From contig JAGXNR010000005.1 of the NCBI GenBank assembly GCA_019894875.1, positions 1 to 64,000 on the forward strand: 64,000 bases of DNA. Reading direction: 5' to 3'. The notes below the pieces were generated by a model that saw nothing but the letters and a program-made list of their open reading frames with translations, was not told the origin of the DNA and did not search any database. The DNA comes from Promethearchaeota archaeon (lineage in GTDB: Archaea > Asgardarchaeota > Lokiarchaeia > Sigynarchaeales > SOKP01). Position 1 is the first letter of the stretch; every line of letters starts with the position of its first letter. The translations under genes were made by a program, and so were the position numbers. Of this stretch, positions 1 through 8,815 are shown one piece after another.

Positions 1-602
1 GCCAAGCCCGAGGTAGAATCTGCCGCATAGGCGTAATCTCCGCTCACGTAAATATCACGTGCACTTCCGGTCGTGTTTTTATAGACGGGCGTTCCTGGGT
101 TTGTCGGGTCGGAAATGTCAATAACTGCCAAGCCAGAGGTATCATCCGCCACATACGCGTAATCTCCGCTCACGTAAATACCACGTGCACTTCCGGTCGT
201 GTTTTCATAGAAGGGCGTTCCCGGGTTTGTCGGGTCGGAAATATCGATGACCGCCAAGCCCGAGGTAGAATCTGCCACATAGACGTAATCTCCGCTCACG
301 TAAACATCGCATGCAGATCCGGTCGTGTCTTCGTAGACGGGCATTCCCAGGTTTGTCGGATCGGAAATATTAATGACCGCCAAGCCTGAGGTAGAATCTG
401 CCACATAGACGTAGTCTCCACTCACGTAAACTCCAAATGCCTCTCCAGTCGTGTCTTCGTAGATGGGCATTCCCGGGTTTGTCGGGTCGGAAATATTAAT
501 GACCGCCAAGCCCGAGGTAAAATCTGCCATATAGAGGTAATCTCCGCTCACATAAACTCCACATGCCTTTCCGGTCGTGGTTTCGTAATAAACAGAAGAT
601 TC
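1..602 (-). repeat. Near-identical 126-bp tandem coding repeats
   Basis: The string gccaagcc recurs at 1, 127, 253, 379 and 505, an exact period of 126 bp (42 codons). Units differ by only a few substitutions, several of them synonymous. Each unit encodes one LVIVD repeat of the gene on the minus strand. Exact length conservation and very low divergence indicate recent duplication or gene conversion. Confidence 0.92.
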
Positions 603-755
603 TTTGGGGGGCTGGGGAGTAATAACCTCTTTGGTATTCTTTTCGTCAAAGGAAACTTCATTAATTCCCTGATTACTCGCTAATAAATTTGGAATTATGA
701 TTAACACTGAAATCAACACTATAATCAGCTTTAATTTTGCATTATTATTATTCAC
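1..755 (-). CDS. LVIVD-repeat secreted/surface protein, 3' end outside window
   Basis: The minus strand is open from a GTG at 755 to the window edge, so the C-terminus is missing. The start is chosen because an in-frame stop lies a few codons upstream and no ATG is available. A hydrophobic stretch at about residues 8-27 looks like a signal peptide or N-terminal anchor. After a short linker, repeats of 42 residues begin, each with the core SGLAVIDISDPTNPG and YVSGDYAYVADSTSG. These are LVIVD-type repeats, which are expected to fold as blades of a beta-propeller outside the cell. At least five units are visible. Neighbouring units are nearly identical in DNA, and the gene is much richer in GC than its surroundings, which suggests recent unit expansion or transfer. 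The ligand cannot be inferred. Confidence 0.87.
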   Translation of the reverse strand, partial: MNNNNAKLKLIIVLISVLIIIPNLLASNQGINEVSFDEKNTKEVITPQPPKESSVYYETTTGKACGVYVSGDYLYMADFTSGLAVINISDPTNPGMPIYEDTTGEAFGVYVSGDYVYVADSTSGLAVINISDPTNLGMPVYEDTTGSACDVYVSGDYVYVADSTSGLAVIDISDPTNPGTPFYENTTGSARGIYVSGDYAYVADDTSGLAVIDISDPTNPGTPVYKNTTGSARDIYVSGDYAYAADSTSGL

Positions 756-771
756 GATTTTTAACCACTCT

Positions 772-1139
772 CTAGATTTTTTTAAAATCAGGACTTATCA
801 TTAAATTCTTTAGTTCAGATCTTTTTTCCTTACTTTTCATCTTTCTCCAAAGTAAGATCATTTCGAATACTCCACTCCCTTTAACGGAGAAATTTGGTAT
901 AGTCTTTCTATTGTCCTTATTATTATTTTCATAAGGAAAACATTTGTTTTGTTGTAATAAGAAGCTGAAACACAAGAGTAATAGAAACAATATGATGCCA
1001 ATTTTGATTCCTGCTTGGGCACTTTTTGCTGAAAACCTTTTGATTCTCGAAATAATGGGTAAGAACAATAAGGACATACATTCCATTCGGGTTGTACGGG
1101 CTTTCCACATTCTCCACAGAAGTTTGTCATAATTATCAC
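772..1139 (-). pseudogene. Zn-ribbon plus membrane-helix protein, apparently frameshifted
   Basis: Read from an ATG at 1139 (or 1130), the first frame gives an N-terminal zinc ribbon with CGECG and CPYC, then continues to about FQQKVPKQE. The second frame, which ends at 772, carries a strong membrane helix (GIKIGIILFLLLLCFSFLL) and a basic tail. Together they make a common archaeal architecture: short zinc ribbon, one membrane helix, short tail. Going from one frame to the other needs a change equivalent to one missing base, most likely within the A/T runs near 1015-1045. This could be real decay or a sequencing/assembly error. The first frame alone gives an implausible C-terminus. Confidence 0.6.
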
Positions 1140-1428
1140 ATCTTTCTATAACGAAATTAGATGAATTCTAACAAATTAAAAGATAAACATTTGATAAAGG
1201 ATTTTTTATTGATGATTATTATAATACATTTTTAGGTAATAAAACTATCTTACGTTAAATCTTAAAATATAAGAAAGAAAAAGGGTAAAAATATATACAT
1301 ATAGAAGTTGTCTCTTTCGAGATTATAGTTGAAATTACTTTTTAATACAAAATTGTAATATTTAAATAAAAACTAATCATTAATATCATTATTAAATATA
1401 ATTCGAAATCCTAAAGAATTGAATAAGT

Positions 1429-1797
1429 ATGAGGAAATACATGAAGTTACCCATTCTCCTCAATAAAGAAGAAAAGAATTTTGATAGATCCTTCAATGTC
1501 TTAGCTAATGATATTAAAGATTTTGAAGGCAGTTCTTGCATAAAAATTTCGAATTTCAACTCCTACATCTTTTCCATGCTTGTATTGTTTTTTGCAATTA
1601 TCACCAAAAAGATAGGAAAAGATCCAATGCTTAGATTAATAAAAAGCAGTGAAAGGACTCAAAAAATTACCCTTAAAGCAAAATTAAATGACTTTTTAGA
1701 AAGAAAATTTTCAAATTTTTTTTTGCCTGATGAAATATTTAATGGGGAAGAAATAAATTTTGAAGCTTTCGTAAACGAGTTATTAATCCTTACTTAA
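1429..1797 (+). CDS. Hypothetical protein, 122 aa
   Basis: I do not recognise this protein. It is basic and has one hydrophobic segment at about residues 47-60 (YIFSMLVLFFAIIT), so it may be membrane-associated. Its C-terminus ends in NFEAFVNELLILT. A close relative of that tail (DFEAFVNELLNLT) is encoded on the minus strand at about 10090-10180, and a shorter piece is seen near 4005-4045, so the 3' end belongs to a duplicated block. The DNA after the stop matches the DNA between the proteasome gene and that second tail. The ORF may be a real small gene or the surviving part of a decayed one. Confidence 0.45.
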   Translation: MRKYMKLPILLNKEEKNFDRSFNVLANDIKDFEGSSCIKISNFNSYIFSMLVLFFAIITKKIGKDPMLRLIKSSERTQKITLKAKLNDFLERKFSNFFLPDEIFNGEEINFEAFVNELLILT

Positions 1798-1975
1798 ATT
1801 CTCATGCACCGAAGATTAAAATATCTTAGTCAAATAGTCCCCCAACTCGTATTATTAACAAACAAAGAAAACTATGATGGATTTAATAAATAAATCCTTA
1901 AAGGAATAAGTAAAAAGAAGAATCCTATCCTAAATTTGTTAAAAAGCCTTCTATTTCTTGCTTAGAATTTTAGTA
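1733..1975. repeat. Duplicated block A: FEAFVNELL tail (+) facing a proteasome-alpha tail (-)
   Basis: From left to right, the block holds the 3' end of the upstream small gene, a spacer containing tagtcaaatagtcc and caactc, and on the minus strand a short reading frame K-Q-E-I-E-G-F-L-T-N-L-G-stop (stop near 1934). The last part is the C-terminus of a proteasome alpha subunit (compare EEVEGFLAKLV at 9881). The same order, inverted, occurs at 9850-10183, including the spacer motif, so this is a decayed inverted copy of that locus. A longer copy of its right half lies at 4000-4325. Confidence 0.75.
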
Positions 1976-1983
1976 AATTAATC

Positions 1984-3780
1984 TTAGACATTAAATTTTC
2001 TTCTTCTCAATACAATTAGAGATATGATACCACACACCCCGCAAAGTGTGAATAGATTGTATCCGGGTATTCCAGGGGTTGTTGTATCGGGAGACTTTTT
2101 AACTACTATAACTAAGCTTGTTCCAATGCTTCCTGTACTATCCTTTATATAGAATTGAATGGTTATAAACCCATCTAAAGCATTATCCCATGCCGTTAAA
2201 TTAATAGTTCCTCCTAGTTCGATTATTGTATAATTATGTATCCCATTATCGATAGTATACCAAATCGTATAAATTCCAATACCTTGAATTGAGATCTCGA
2301 ATTCGGGGGACATTGTGCCAAAAGTAGTATTTTCACTTGGACTCATGATTGAAATTTTTGGACAGGGGAGATTAACTAAAGGAAAATTGTCTTGATTACC
2401 TGTTGTTCCTGAAATATTATATGGTGTATCTCCAATACCATCAAAATTCAAGTCTGTGCCATTGTAATCGTCCCAATAATTACCGATCATCCCATTATCC
2501 CAAAAATTTAGTGTCTCTTCATCGTAAGCGTGAAAGGTATTATTTATGAATACATTCCTATAAACAAGATTTCTCTCAGCCAAAAGGTAAAAATAAAGTC
2601 CGTATTCATTATCTTGAAAGAGGTTATTTAAAAATAAGTCATCATTACAAGCTGATTTGATCCCAACATGACTATTATTAATAAATTCATTATTTGTGAA
2701 ATTGTTATTTTCACAACCCCATAATGCCCAAATCCCCATCATATTATTTAGAAACGAACTTTTCGAGAAAGTGTTATTATAACATTCAAATAAACCTATC
2801 CCATACGTGAGGTTTGTTAGTGTCAAATTATGAATTTGAAGGTTAAAACAATAACCTAAAAGAAGTCCGAGTCCTGAACCTGAAATTTTTAAATTATCAA
2901 TTTTGCTATTGTTACAGTTTGCAAGTAATATTTGCCCTGCATTGACAAAATCTTCCGAGTTTAAGTAAGTTTCATTTGCATAATAGTAAATAGGCTTATT
3001 ATTGACAGTATTTGAGGTATCTATATCATATGAGATCATTTCCTCGAATTCAGGACCTAAAGTAATTCCATTTCCCGTAATTGAATTAAGGGAAAGTGTA
3101 TGAGATCTTCCATATAAATATATTCCTGCTAGAAAATTTATAAGAGTATTGTTAAAAATGAAACAATCATGAGAATCACTCCCTTCAATTATGATACCAT
3201 GTTCAAAACCATCTTTGACAAGGTTTGATGTTATCCTATTTCTACTTCCGTTTAGAATTTTAATCCCCGTGCTGGAATCCCAAATAAAATTATTATTGAT
3301 TGAATTATTATTGGAATGACTCAAGAAGATTGCCACCTCCCAATCCCAAGAACTAATATTATTGCCATTAATAATAGAATTGTTTGTGTTTGATAATGCA
3401 ATACCAATTCTACTGAAGAGAGAGCAATTCTCAATCTGGAAATAGACATTAGAATTCCTTATTTCGATTGCAGGATCAAATGAACTTATATTCATCCATA
3501 TATTTTTTAACGCATACGGGTCGTTCCAAGTACCTGAACCAGAACACCAATCATTATCATTAGCGGTTTTACTCCAATTTTTTGATGGATCTGAATCATC
3601 AATGAGAATCGGATCTGTTAAATTCCAAGATCCTGCAGTCATTAAATTTTGTTCCTTCCTTCCTAATTCATCCTTATAGAGAACTTGGTCTTCAAAAAGC
3701 CAAATCGTGAAGATTGTTGAGGAAACTAAGATAACAAGCGTGAGAAAACTAACAACATATAATAATTTAGTTTTCTTCAT
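1984..3780 (-). CDS. NosD-like right-handed beta-helix surface protein with C-terminal anchor
   Basis: This 598-residue protein starts with a signal/anchor helix (residues about 5-28). A WCSGSGTWNDPYAL motif marks entry into a long parallel beta-helix rich in N-N-x-hydrophobic ladders (for example INNNFI, FTNNEF), as in NosD/PbH1-type proteins. One Ig-like bacterial-surface domain follows (about residues 470-560, core WYTIDNG and FYIKDSTGSIG). The C-terminus is a short linker with IPGYN, a hydrophobic helix and an RRRK tail. This layout resembles archaeosortase (PGF-CTERM-like) sorting signals, so I infer that it is anchored on the cell surface. It is a paralogue of the 993-residue protein encoded at 4466-7447, which has four Ig-like domains. 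The beta-helix suggests carbohydrate binding or cleavage, but no catalytic residues can be assigned. Confidence 0.85.
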   Translation of the reverse strand: MKKTKLLYVVSFLTLVILVSSTIFTIWLFEDQVLYKDELGRKEQNLMTAGSWNLTDPILIDDSDPSKNWSKTANDNDWCSGSGTWNDPYALKNIWMNISSFDPAIEIRNSNVYFQIENCSLFSRIGIALSNTNNSIINGNNISSWDWEVAIFLSHSNNNSINNNFIWDSSTGIKILNGSRNRITSNLVKDGFEHGIIIEGSDSHDCFIFNNTLINFLAGIYLYGRSHTLSLNSITGNGITLGPEFEEMISYDIDTSNTVNNKPIYYYANETYLNSEDFVNAGQILLANCNNSKIDNLKISGSGLGLLLGYCFNLQIHNLTLTNLTYGIGLFECYNNTFSKSSFLNNMMGIWALWGCENNNFTNNEFINNSHVGIKSACNDDLFLNNLFQDNEYGLYFYLLAERNLVYRNVFINNTFHAYDEETLNFWDNGMIGNYWDDYNGTDLNFDGIGDTPYNISGTTGNQDNFPLVNLPCPKISIMSPSENTTFGTMSPEFEISIQGIGIYTIWYTIDNGIHNYTIIELGGTINLTAWDNALDGFITIQFYIKDSTGSIGTSLVIVVKKSPDTTTPGIPGYNLFTLCGVCGIISLIVLRRRKFNV

Positions 3781-3984
3781 TTTTTTCCATTTGAGTTTTT
3801 GTCTTGAAAGAATTAAATCTAGCTAGGTATACTTATATTTATTTTTTTTCAATTTTACTTTCAAAGCAATTTATTATTGAAATATTTTTTTAGTAATAAA
3901 TTGTTCATGAAGTTCACTACTCCTAATGAAAACATCTAAATCAATGGGAAAAACAAGGATTCATTCTAAAAGAAAGACTCACCA

Positions 3985-4330
3985 ATCTGGAATTAGGGAG
4001 TTAAAAATAAATAAATTTTGAAGCTTTCTTATTCCTTACTAAAATTCACTAAAAATTATTAACAAACAAAGAGAAATATAATGGTTCAGTAAATAAATTC
4101 TAAAATGAATAAGTAAAAAGAAGAAGCTTATCCTAAATTTGCTAAAAAGCCCTCTATTTCTTCTTTAGAAGCTATATGAAATTGTTTGGTTTCTCCCTTG
4201 ATATAAGCTAATCGTACATTCTCTTTTGTTGCTTCCTCATCAATTGAATCCTTAAGAGCTTTTAACGCCAAATTTATTACCTCTTCAAAAGGAGAGTCTT
4301 TTGTACAATAAAACTTAGACTTTCAATTTT
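3985..4330. repeat. Duplicated block B between the two beta-helix genes
   Basis: Bases 4005-4045 match the end of the small gene at 1429-1797 (aaattttgaagctttc, ccttact). Bases 4065-4160 match the right half of block A (attattaacaaacaaag, aataagtaaaaagaag, tcctaaatttg). The block continues into the longest decayed copy of the proteasome alpha 3' end. It therefore has the same two-tail layout as block A and the opposite orientation to 9850-10183. I see no intact gene in the 3781-4465 gap. Confidence 0.78.
4128..4325 (-). pseudogene. Proteasome alpha subunit, C-terminal fragment
   Basis: On the minus strand this stretch reads SPFEEVINLALKALKDS, then IDEEATKENVRLAYIKGE, then TKQFHIASKEEIEGFLANLG and a stop. 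It aligns without gaps to the last 55 or so residues of the full proteasome alpha gene (FEEVISMALSALKEA through EEVEGFLAKLV). Upstream of the homology the frame continues for only a few unrelated codons, with no start codon or N-terminal protease fold, so it cannot make a proteasome subunit. It is almost identical in DNA to the fragment at 8625-8815, closer than either is to the full gene. Both probably derive from one duplicated copy or a lost paralogue. Confidence 0.85.
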
Positions 4331-4465
4331 TTTTATAGATTTATAAATACAAAAACATACATTATATGTGAAAAAAAAGAGGTTAATATAAATTTGAAAA
4401 GAAATGAACATTTAGAATTGAAGATGAATACTAGAGAAATTTCCAATAAATTACACAGGTGTTAT

Positions 4466-7447
4466 TCAACTGATAATTCTGTGTTTCTCTTCTAAGGTTA
4501 TAATAAGGGCAATGAATAAAGAGCTAAATATAAGATAGATGTTATATCCCGGAATTGATGGGGGTGATGGAATTCTCTTAATAATGGTAACACTCTCAAT
4601 TCCGATATTTCCTACGATATCTTGGGCATAAAAGGTAATATTAATCTCTCCTTCAAGAGCGATATTCCATGTGTCTTGACCGATTGTCCCGATAGTACCT
4701 GAAAAAGTATAGTTTGTTATTCCCCCATCTAAGGTATACCATGTGGAAACTAAATTCTCCTCAGTAATGGAAATATTAAAATCAGGAGATGAACTTCCAA
4801 ATATTCCATCTTCTAGTGGGAGATAGATAACAATTACGGGGATAAGTGTGTCTTTGATTACATCTACTGAACTGAAATTTATATTTCCAACTGTATCATT
4901 AGCAAAGAAAGTCAGAGTTATAATACCATCAGGTAGGGCATCCCATAAACCTTGATCAATAGTGTTATTTGACGTAAATAGAACTTCTTGGGTTCCAAAG
5001 TTTAAAGTATACCACATTTTATCTAAATTTGCGTCTTGAATATTAACAATAAAAGCTGGAGCAAGATTGTCATAAAATTTATCTTCAACTGGAGAAAGTA
5101 TAGTAATTTCAGGGACATAGATATCTTTCCTAACTAAAACTTCGCTTGAATTTATATTGCCTGCTAAATCTATTGCATAGAACATGATTGAAACTGTGCC
5201 ATTTCCTATATAATCCCATTCAGATTGAGAAATCTGGGTATCTGTTGTAAACGTGATATTTGGTCTCCCATTTAGAGAATACATCTTTATCGAGGGATGC
5301 AATTCTTCGATGGTGATGGAAAAGGAAGGAGCTGTAGTCCCAAATAATTCATTTGGTATAGGTGAGTTTATTGTGATTTTAGGAGCTGTTATATCTTTTG
5401 TAATATTTATATCTTTAAATCCTAGATTCCCTAATGAATCATTTGCATAAAACCTAATCGTTATGACTCCATCTTCCTCTTGTCCCCAAGCTGTTTCATT
5501 AATATATCCTGTTAATCCAGAAAACGTATAATTTGTTAATCCGCCATCTATGGTATACCAAGTTGTATTTATAGGGGACTCATCACTTAAGCTAATATTA
5601 AAATTAGGTGCACTGAATCCAAATTTATCATTCATCGTAGGTAAATTTATTATAATAGTTGGCGCAAGGTTGTCTTCATCATACCAAATGGGGAAATTAT
5701 CTACACTCCCTCCAATGGGTAATAAATCATAAGGAGTATCTCCAATCCCATCATCGTTCGCATCAACACCAGTATAATTATCCCAATAATTCCCTATTAC
5801 CGAATTATTCCAATAATTGTTTATTCCATTGTCATAGGCATGTATGGTATTGTTAATAAAATAATTCTGAAAGGATAAATTTTGAGTTCCATTATAAATA
5901 TAAATACCATATTCTTCATTGTTCTGTATACTGTTATCATATAACATGTTATCATCACTATAAAGTACTCTAATCCCATTTATATTATCATTTACCGTAT
6001 TTCCCGAAAGCGTATTATTATTGCTATAAAACAATTGAAAACCACCATCGTGAAAATTTACACCGTTGTTATTTGCGGTGTTTCCCGTAAGCGTGTTATT
6101 ATGACAGAATAATAATTCTATTCCATCAATGTTGTTATTTACGGTATTTCCCGACAGTGTGTTGTTATGACTAAATCCTAAAAGAATTCCAACAGTACAA
6201 TCAGATAGATCGAATCCTGCAATTGTAGACTTATTACAATTAATCAAAATAATTTGCCCCGCATTCGTAAAATTACTCGCTCCTAATTCTCTTTCATTTA
6301 CATAATAATATACTGGTTTGCTGTTGACTAAATTTGTAGTATCAATGCGATGCGACGTCATCATTTCAAGAGAACCAGAAATATCAATTCCGCAAAAATA
6401 CATTAAGTTTCCCGAAAGTGTAGCATTCTGGCAATCGAAAAATGTTATTCCCTTAGTGTTGTTATTTATGATGTTTCCCGTAAAGGTATTATTATTACTA
6501 CTAGATTCAGAATAAATTCCTCTAGTATTGTTACTTACCGTATTTCCCGAAAGATTATTATTATTGCTATTACGAATATTAAGACCAGTGTAACTATTAG
6601 ATACGTTATTTCCTAACACTTTGTTGTTATAACTATACGATAATCCAATCGCCCAACCAGTAATAAGACTTACATTATTTTCCGATAATATATTATCTTC
6701 ACTATAATGTAAACTAATCCCATTCATATTATCATGTACATTATTCCCTGAAAGTGTATTGTTATGACTATGATCTAGTCTTATCCCTACAAAATGATCT
6801 ATATTTGCGAAATTTCCCGATATTGTGTTGTTATTGCTATTATCTAAATGGATACCAATCCATCGGTTATAAAAGATATTTCCTGAAAGTGTGTTATTAT
6901 CACACTCGACCAATTCTATTCCATTTCCTACCCAAACGGAGGTGTAAACACTGTAATTATTTCCTGATAAGGTATTATTATAACCATATTCTAAACGTAT
7001 AGCTCCTTCTTCGCAATCTAAGAAGTTATTATCTATTAATTTGCTATTATTTACATTCGATAAAAAAATACCATAATCATCATTATCTGTATTATATAAT
7101 GTACAATTTTGAATAATAAAATAGGCATTTGAGTCTCTAATTTCTATGCAATTATTGGATCCTAGTCCATTAATAGTGACATTCTCAATTAGATATGGAT
7201 CTGTCCAGATTCCAGAGCCAGAACACCACTCATTAGTTGCAGCTGTGATTGCCCAATTATGAGCAGGATCATCATCATCGATAAAAATCGGAGACCCTGT
7301 AAGGTCCCAAAACCCAGAATTCTGTAAATTCTCATTAGAACAAATTTCATTTTCTGTTATAGTTTTAGGTAAAACAGAAAAATTATAAATCATGATTAGA
7401 AAAAACAAAATTATGAAATACTTAGTTTTTTGTCTCATACTAAACAA
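4466..7447 (-). CDS. Large NosD-like beta-helix protein with four Ig-like repeats and C-terminal anchor
   Basis: The 993-residue protein has an N-terminal signal helix and the WCSGSGIWTDPYLIENV entry motif. A very regular parallel beta-helix (about residues 90-560) follows, built from NNTLSGNxxxNN ladders (PbH1/NosD repeats). About residues 600-955 form four tandem domains of about 88 residues, each with a core like WYTIDGG, then TxxxWxxxxxGxITIxFYAxD and GNI. The tail carries SIPGYN, a hydrophobic helix and a short charged end, the same arrangement as in the 598-residue paralogue encoded at 1984-3780. I infer a cell-surface protein held by a sortase-like or membrane anchor. N-x-S/T sequons are very common, so heavy N-glycosylation is plausible. 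No active site can be named. A stalk of Ig domains holding out a beta-helix suggests adhesion or polysaccharide binding. Confidence 0.87.
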   Translation of the reverse strand: MFSMRQKTKYFIILFFLIMIYNFSVLPKTITENEICSNENLQNSGFWDLTGSPIFIDDDDPAHNWAITAATNEWCSGSGIWTDPYLIENVTINGLGSNNCIEIRDSNAYFIIQNCTLYNTDNDDYGIFLSNVNNSKLIDNNFLDCEEGAIRLEYGYNNTLSGNNYSVYTSVWVGNGIELVECDNNTLSGNIFYNRWIGIHLDNSNNNTISGNFANIDHFVGIRLDHSHNNTLSGNNVHDNMNGISLHYSEDNILSENNVSLITGWAIGLSYSYNNKVLGNNVSNSYTGLNIRNSNNNNLSGNTVSNNTRGIYSESSSNNNTFTGNIINNNTKGITFFDCQNATLSGNLMYFCGIDISGSLEMMTSHRIDTTNLVNSKPVYYYVNERELGASNFTNAGQIILINCNKSTIAGFDLSDCTVGILLGFSHNNTLSGNTVNNNIDGIELLFCHNNTLTGNTANNNGVNFHDGGFQLFYSNNNTLSGNTVNDNINGIRVLYSDDNMLYDNSIQNNEEYGIYIYNGTQNLSFQNYFINNTIHAYDNGINNYWNNSVIGNYWDNYTGVDANDDGIGDTPYDLLPIGGSVDNFPIWYDEDNLAPTIIINLPTMNDKFGFSAPNFNISLSDESPINTTWYTIDGGLTNYTFSGLTGYINETAWGQEEDGVITIRFYANDSLGNLGFKDINITKDITAPKITINSPIPNELFGTTAPSFSITIEELHPSIKMYSLNGRPNITFTTDTQISQSEWDYIGNGTVSIMFYAIDLAGNINSSEVLVRKDIYVPEITILSPVEDKFYDNLAPAFIVNIQDANLDKMWYTLNFGTQEVLFTSNNTIDQGLWDALPDGIITLTFFANDTVGNINFSSVDVIKDTLIPVIVIYLPLEDGIFGSSSPDFNISITEENLVSTWYTLDGGITNYTFSGTIGTIGQDTWNIALEGEINITFYAQDIVGNIGIESVTIIKRIPSPPSIPGYNIYLIFSSLFIALIITLEEKHRIIS

Positions 7448-7537
7448 TTAATTTAGCATCCTTTTTAAGTAAGCTAGGGGTTAAAACCACATTAAAAACA
7501 GTACTAATAAAGAGAGAAAAGAAAAAGAGGAGCAATT

Positions 7538-7592
7538 AAGTCATATAAAAAAACTTATTCTAAATTTGCCAAAAAACCTATGGAAAACCTAA
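7538..7592 (-). repeat. Short proteasome-alpha tail remnant (block C)
   Basis: The minus strand reads I-G-F-L-A-N-L-E-stop, and the + strand contains cttattctaaatttgcc, close to the stop-proximal DNA of the fragments at 4128 and 1934. Only about 30-40 bp of similarity is visible. It is listed because it is the third in a row beside the beta-helix genes. Confidence 0.5.
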
Positions 7593-7658
7593 TAATAAAT
7601 ATTTATATGGAAATTAATATACATTACAATCGTTCTATTTATTAAAATTAACTAGGAG

Positions 7659-8024
7659 GTGAATAGAGTTAAAAAAATAAAATTTAACATATCCATTCCA
7701 ATAAAAGGTTTGCAAAGTGGAAAGGAATATAATATCAAAATAAAGGATGATGCAGATTTTATTGAAGCATTGGCATTGGTTGATAAAGAAGAGATACAAA
7801 GTGTGAATAAAAAGATATTTCCTCTCTATGAGGGATATATTCATAATTATCTTCAATTATTCGTAAATATAGAAGATGAAGTAATTTATGATAATGTCGG
7901 TTTATCCCCATATGCACCTGATGAAAAAGGTTTTTATCGGAAATTCAACCCTATAAGGGAAAATATCCATTTCTGTTTATTTCCAAATACTATTATTGAA
8001 TTACAACAAGATGTTGGCTGTTGA
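7659..8024 (+). CDS. Small protein with possible ubiquitin/MoaD-like beta-grasp fold
   Basis: The start is a GTG at 7659, overlapping a strong taggaggtg Shine-Dalgarno-like sequence that may instead serve a start a few codons later. The 121-residue protein opens with a basic beta strand (VKKIKFNISIPI), a turn and a second strand (EYNIKIKDD), then a helix (DFIEALALVDKE). Later come LQLFVNIEDEVIYDN, IHFCLFPNTIIELQQ and the C-terminus DVGC. Strand-strand-helix, a central V-N-x-x-D/E turn, a late hydrophobic strand and a terminal glycine region fit a ThiS/MoaD/ubiquitin-like beta-grasp. The end is GC and not the classic GG. The fold call is inference from pattern only, and no E1-like or JAB gene is adjacent. 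It may equally be an unrelated small alpha/beta protein. Confidence 0.6.
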   Translation: MNRVKKIKFNISIPIKGLQSGKEYNIKIKDDADFIEALALVDKEEIQSVNKKIFPLYEGYIHNYLQLFVNIEDEVIYDNVGLSPYAPDEKGFYRKFNPIRENIHFCLFPNTIIELQQDVGC

Positions 8025-8033
8025 TGAGAAAAA

Positions 8034-8308
8034 GTGAAGAATAGATTAGATATTGGAACATTTAAGAGAACAATTATGAAGAAATACGGAAAAGAAAATG
8101 AGATATTTGCCCATTATTTTAAATTAAAAAGGAATATTTGAAAAAATTGAATGAAATCTTTTAAAAAATGATAGTAAGAGATTGACAATAGGATTGCGTC
8201 CTATATATTCTTAAATATTTTGATGTAAAAAAAAATTTAATTACCTTGGATAATCCAGAGTGTAGAGATGCAATATTTGAAAGAGTGAAAGTGTTTTTAG
8301 TGAGATAA
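8034..8308 (+). pseudogene. Unrecognised broken gene
   Basis: Just after the candidate beta-grasp gene, a frame from GTG 8034 reads VKNRLDIGTFKRTIMKKYG and then ENEIFAHYFKLKRNI, with a stop at 8139-8141. Further on, another open stretch reads NLITLDNPECRDAIFERVKVF and ends at 8308. Both look like protein-coding sequence in composition, but they are short, in different frames and lack a joint start. I take them as remains of one gene of unknown family. Confidence 0.35.
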
Positions 8309-8317
8309 ATTAAATAG

Positions 8318-8510
8318 CTATTTCCAAGGTCTTTTAAGAAATATCTTTTTATGTTCTCTATCTTTTAATACATTCCAATCTTTTGTTGTTATATGTTTGA
8401 ATACATTAAACTTCTGGTTCTGGATTTACCCCATTTTCTTTCTGTAATATCTCTCTACGATGATCCTCTAATTTTAATGATAAATAATCGCTGATTCTGA
8501 ATTCTTTCAC
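8318..8510 (-). pseudogene. Remnant of an Asgard leucine-rich-repeat-type protein
   Basis: From GTG 8510 the minus strand reads VKEFRISDYLSLKLEDHRRE and then ILQKENGVNPEPEV before a stop at 8406. In the next frame KHITTKDWNVLKDREHKKIF continues to a stop at 8318. The opening (KEFxxxDYLSLKLE) resembles the conserved N-terminus of many Lokiarchaeal leucine-rich-repeat proteins. That is my recollection of the family, not something shown here. A frameshift and the lack of any repeat region mark it as a remnant. Confidence 0.4.
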
Positions 8511-8624
8511 AATTTAAATATAAAAATAAAGGATTTATTATTGTTCTTATTGAAGGTATTATATTATAAAGAAATAAGTGCTTAAGATTTCAGAAACTAA
8601 TTGGGAGTAGTAATTTTTAGAAGT

Positions 8625-8815
8625 TTAGTCCTTGATTAATCCTAAAAATCCCTCTATTTCTTCTTTAGAAGCTATATGAAATTGTTTGGTTTCTCCCTTA
8701 ATATAAGCTAATCGTACATTCTCTTTTGTTGCTTCCTCATCAATTGAATCCTTAAGAGCTTTTAACGCCATACTTATTATCTCTTCAAAGGTCGCGTCTT
8801 CATATAGCCTCTAAT
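8625..8815 (-). pseudogene. Proteasome alpha subunit, second C-terminal fragment
   Basis: The minus strand reads ATFEEIISMALKALKDSIDE, then EATKENVRLAYIKGETKQFH, then IASKEEIEGFLGLIKD and a stop. It covers the same C-terminal 50 or so residues as the fragment at 4128-4325 and the end of the full gene at 9719-9881. The middle 110 or so bases are nearly identical to the 4128 copy. The last codons differ (GLIKD, not ANLG), so the copy has been extended past its original stop. There is no N-terminal part, so it is non-functional as a proteasome subunit. A 48-residue ORF from an internal ATG is possible but unlikely to matter. Confidence 0.83.

Noticed and set aside
1..602. The regular 126-bp repeats as a CRISPR array
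   Set aside because: Repeats are contiguous without unique spacers, have a multiple-of-three period and encode an LVIVD propeller.
5253..7002. Several plus-strand ORFs of 60-82 codons inside the large beta-helix gene
   Set aside because: They are shadows of the strongly repetitive, Asn-rich minus-strand gene; their sequences show no domain and follow its codon pattern.
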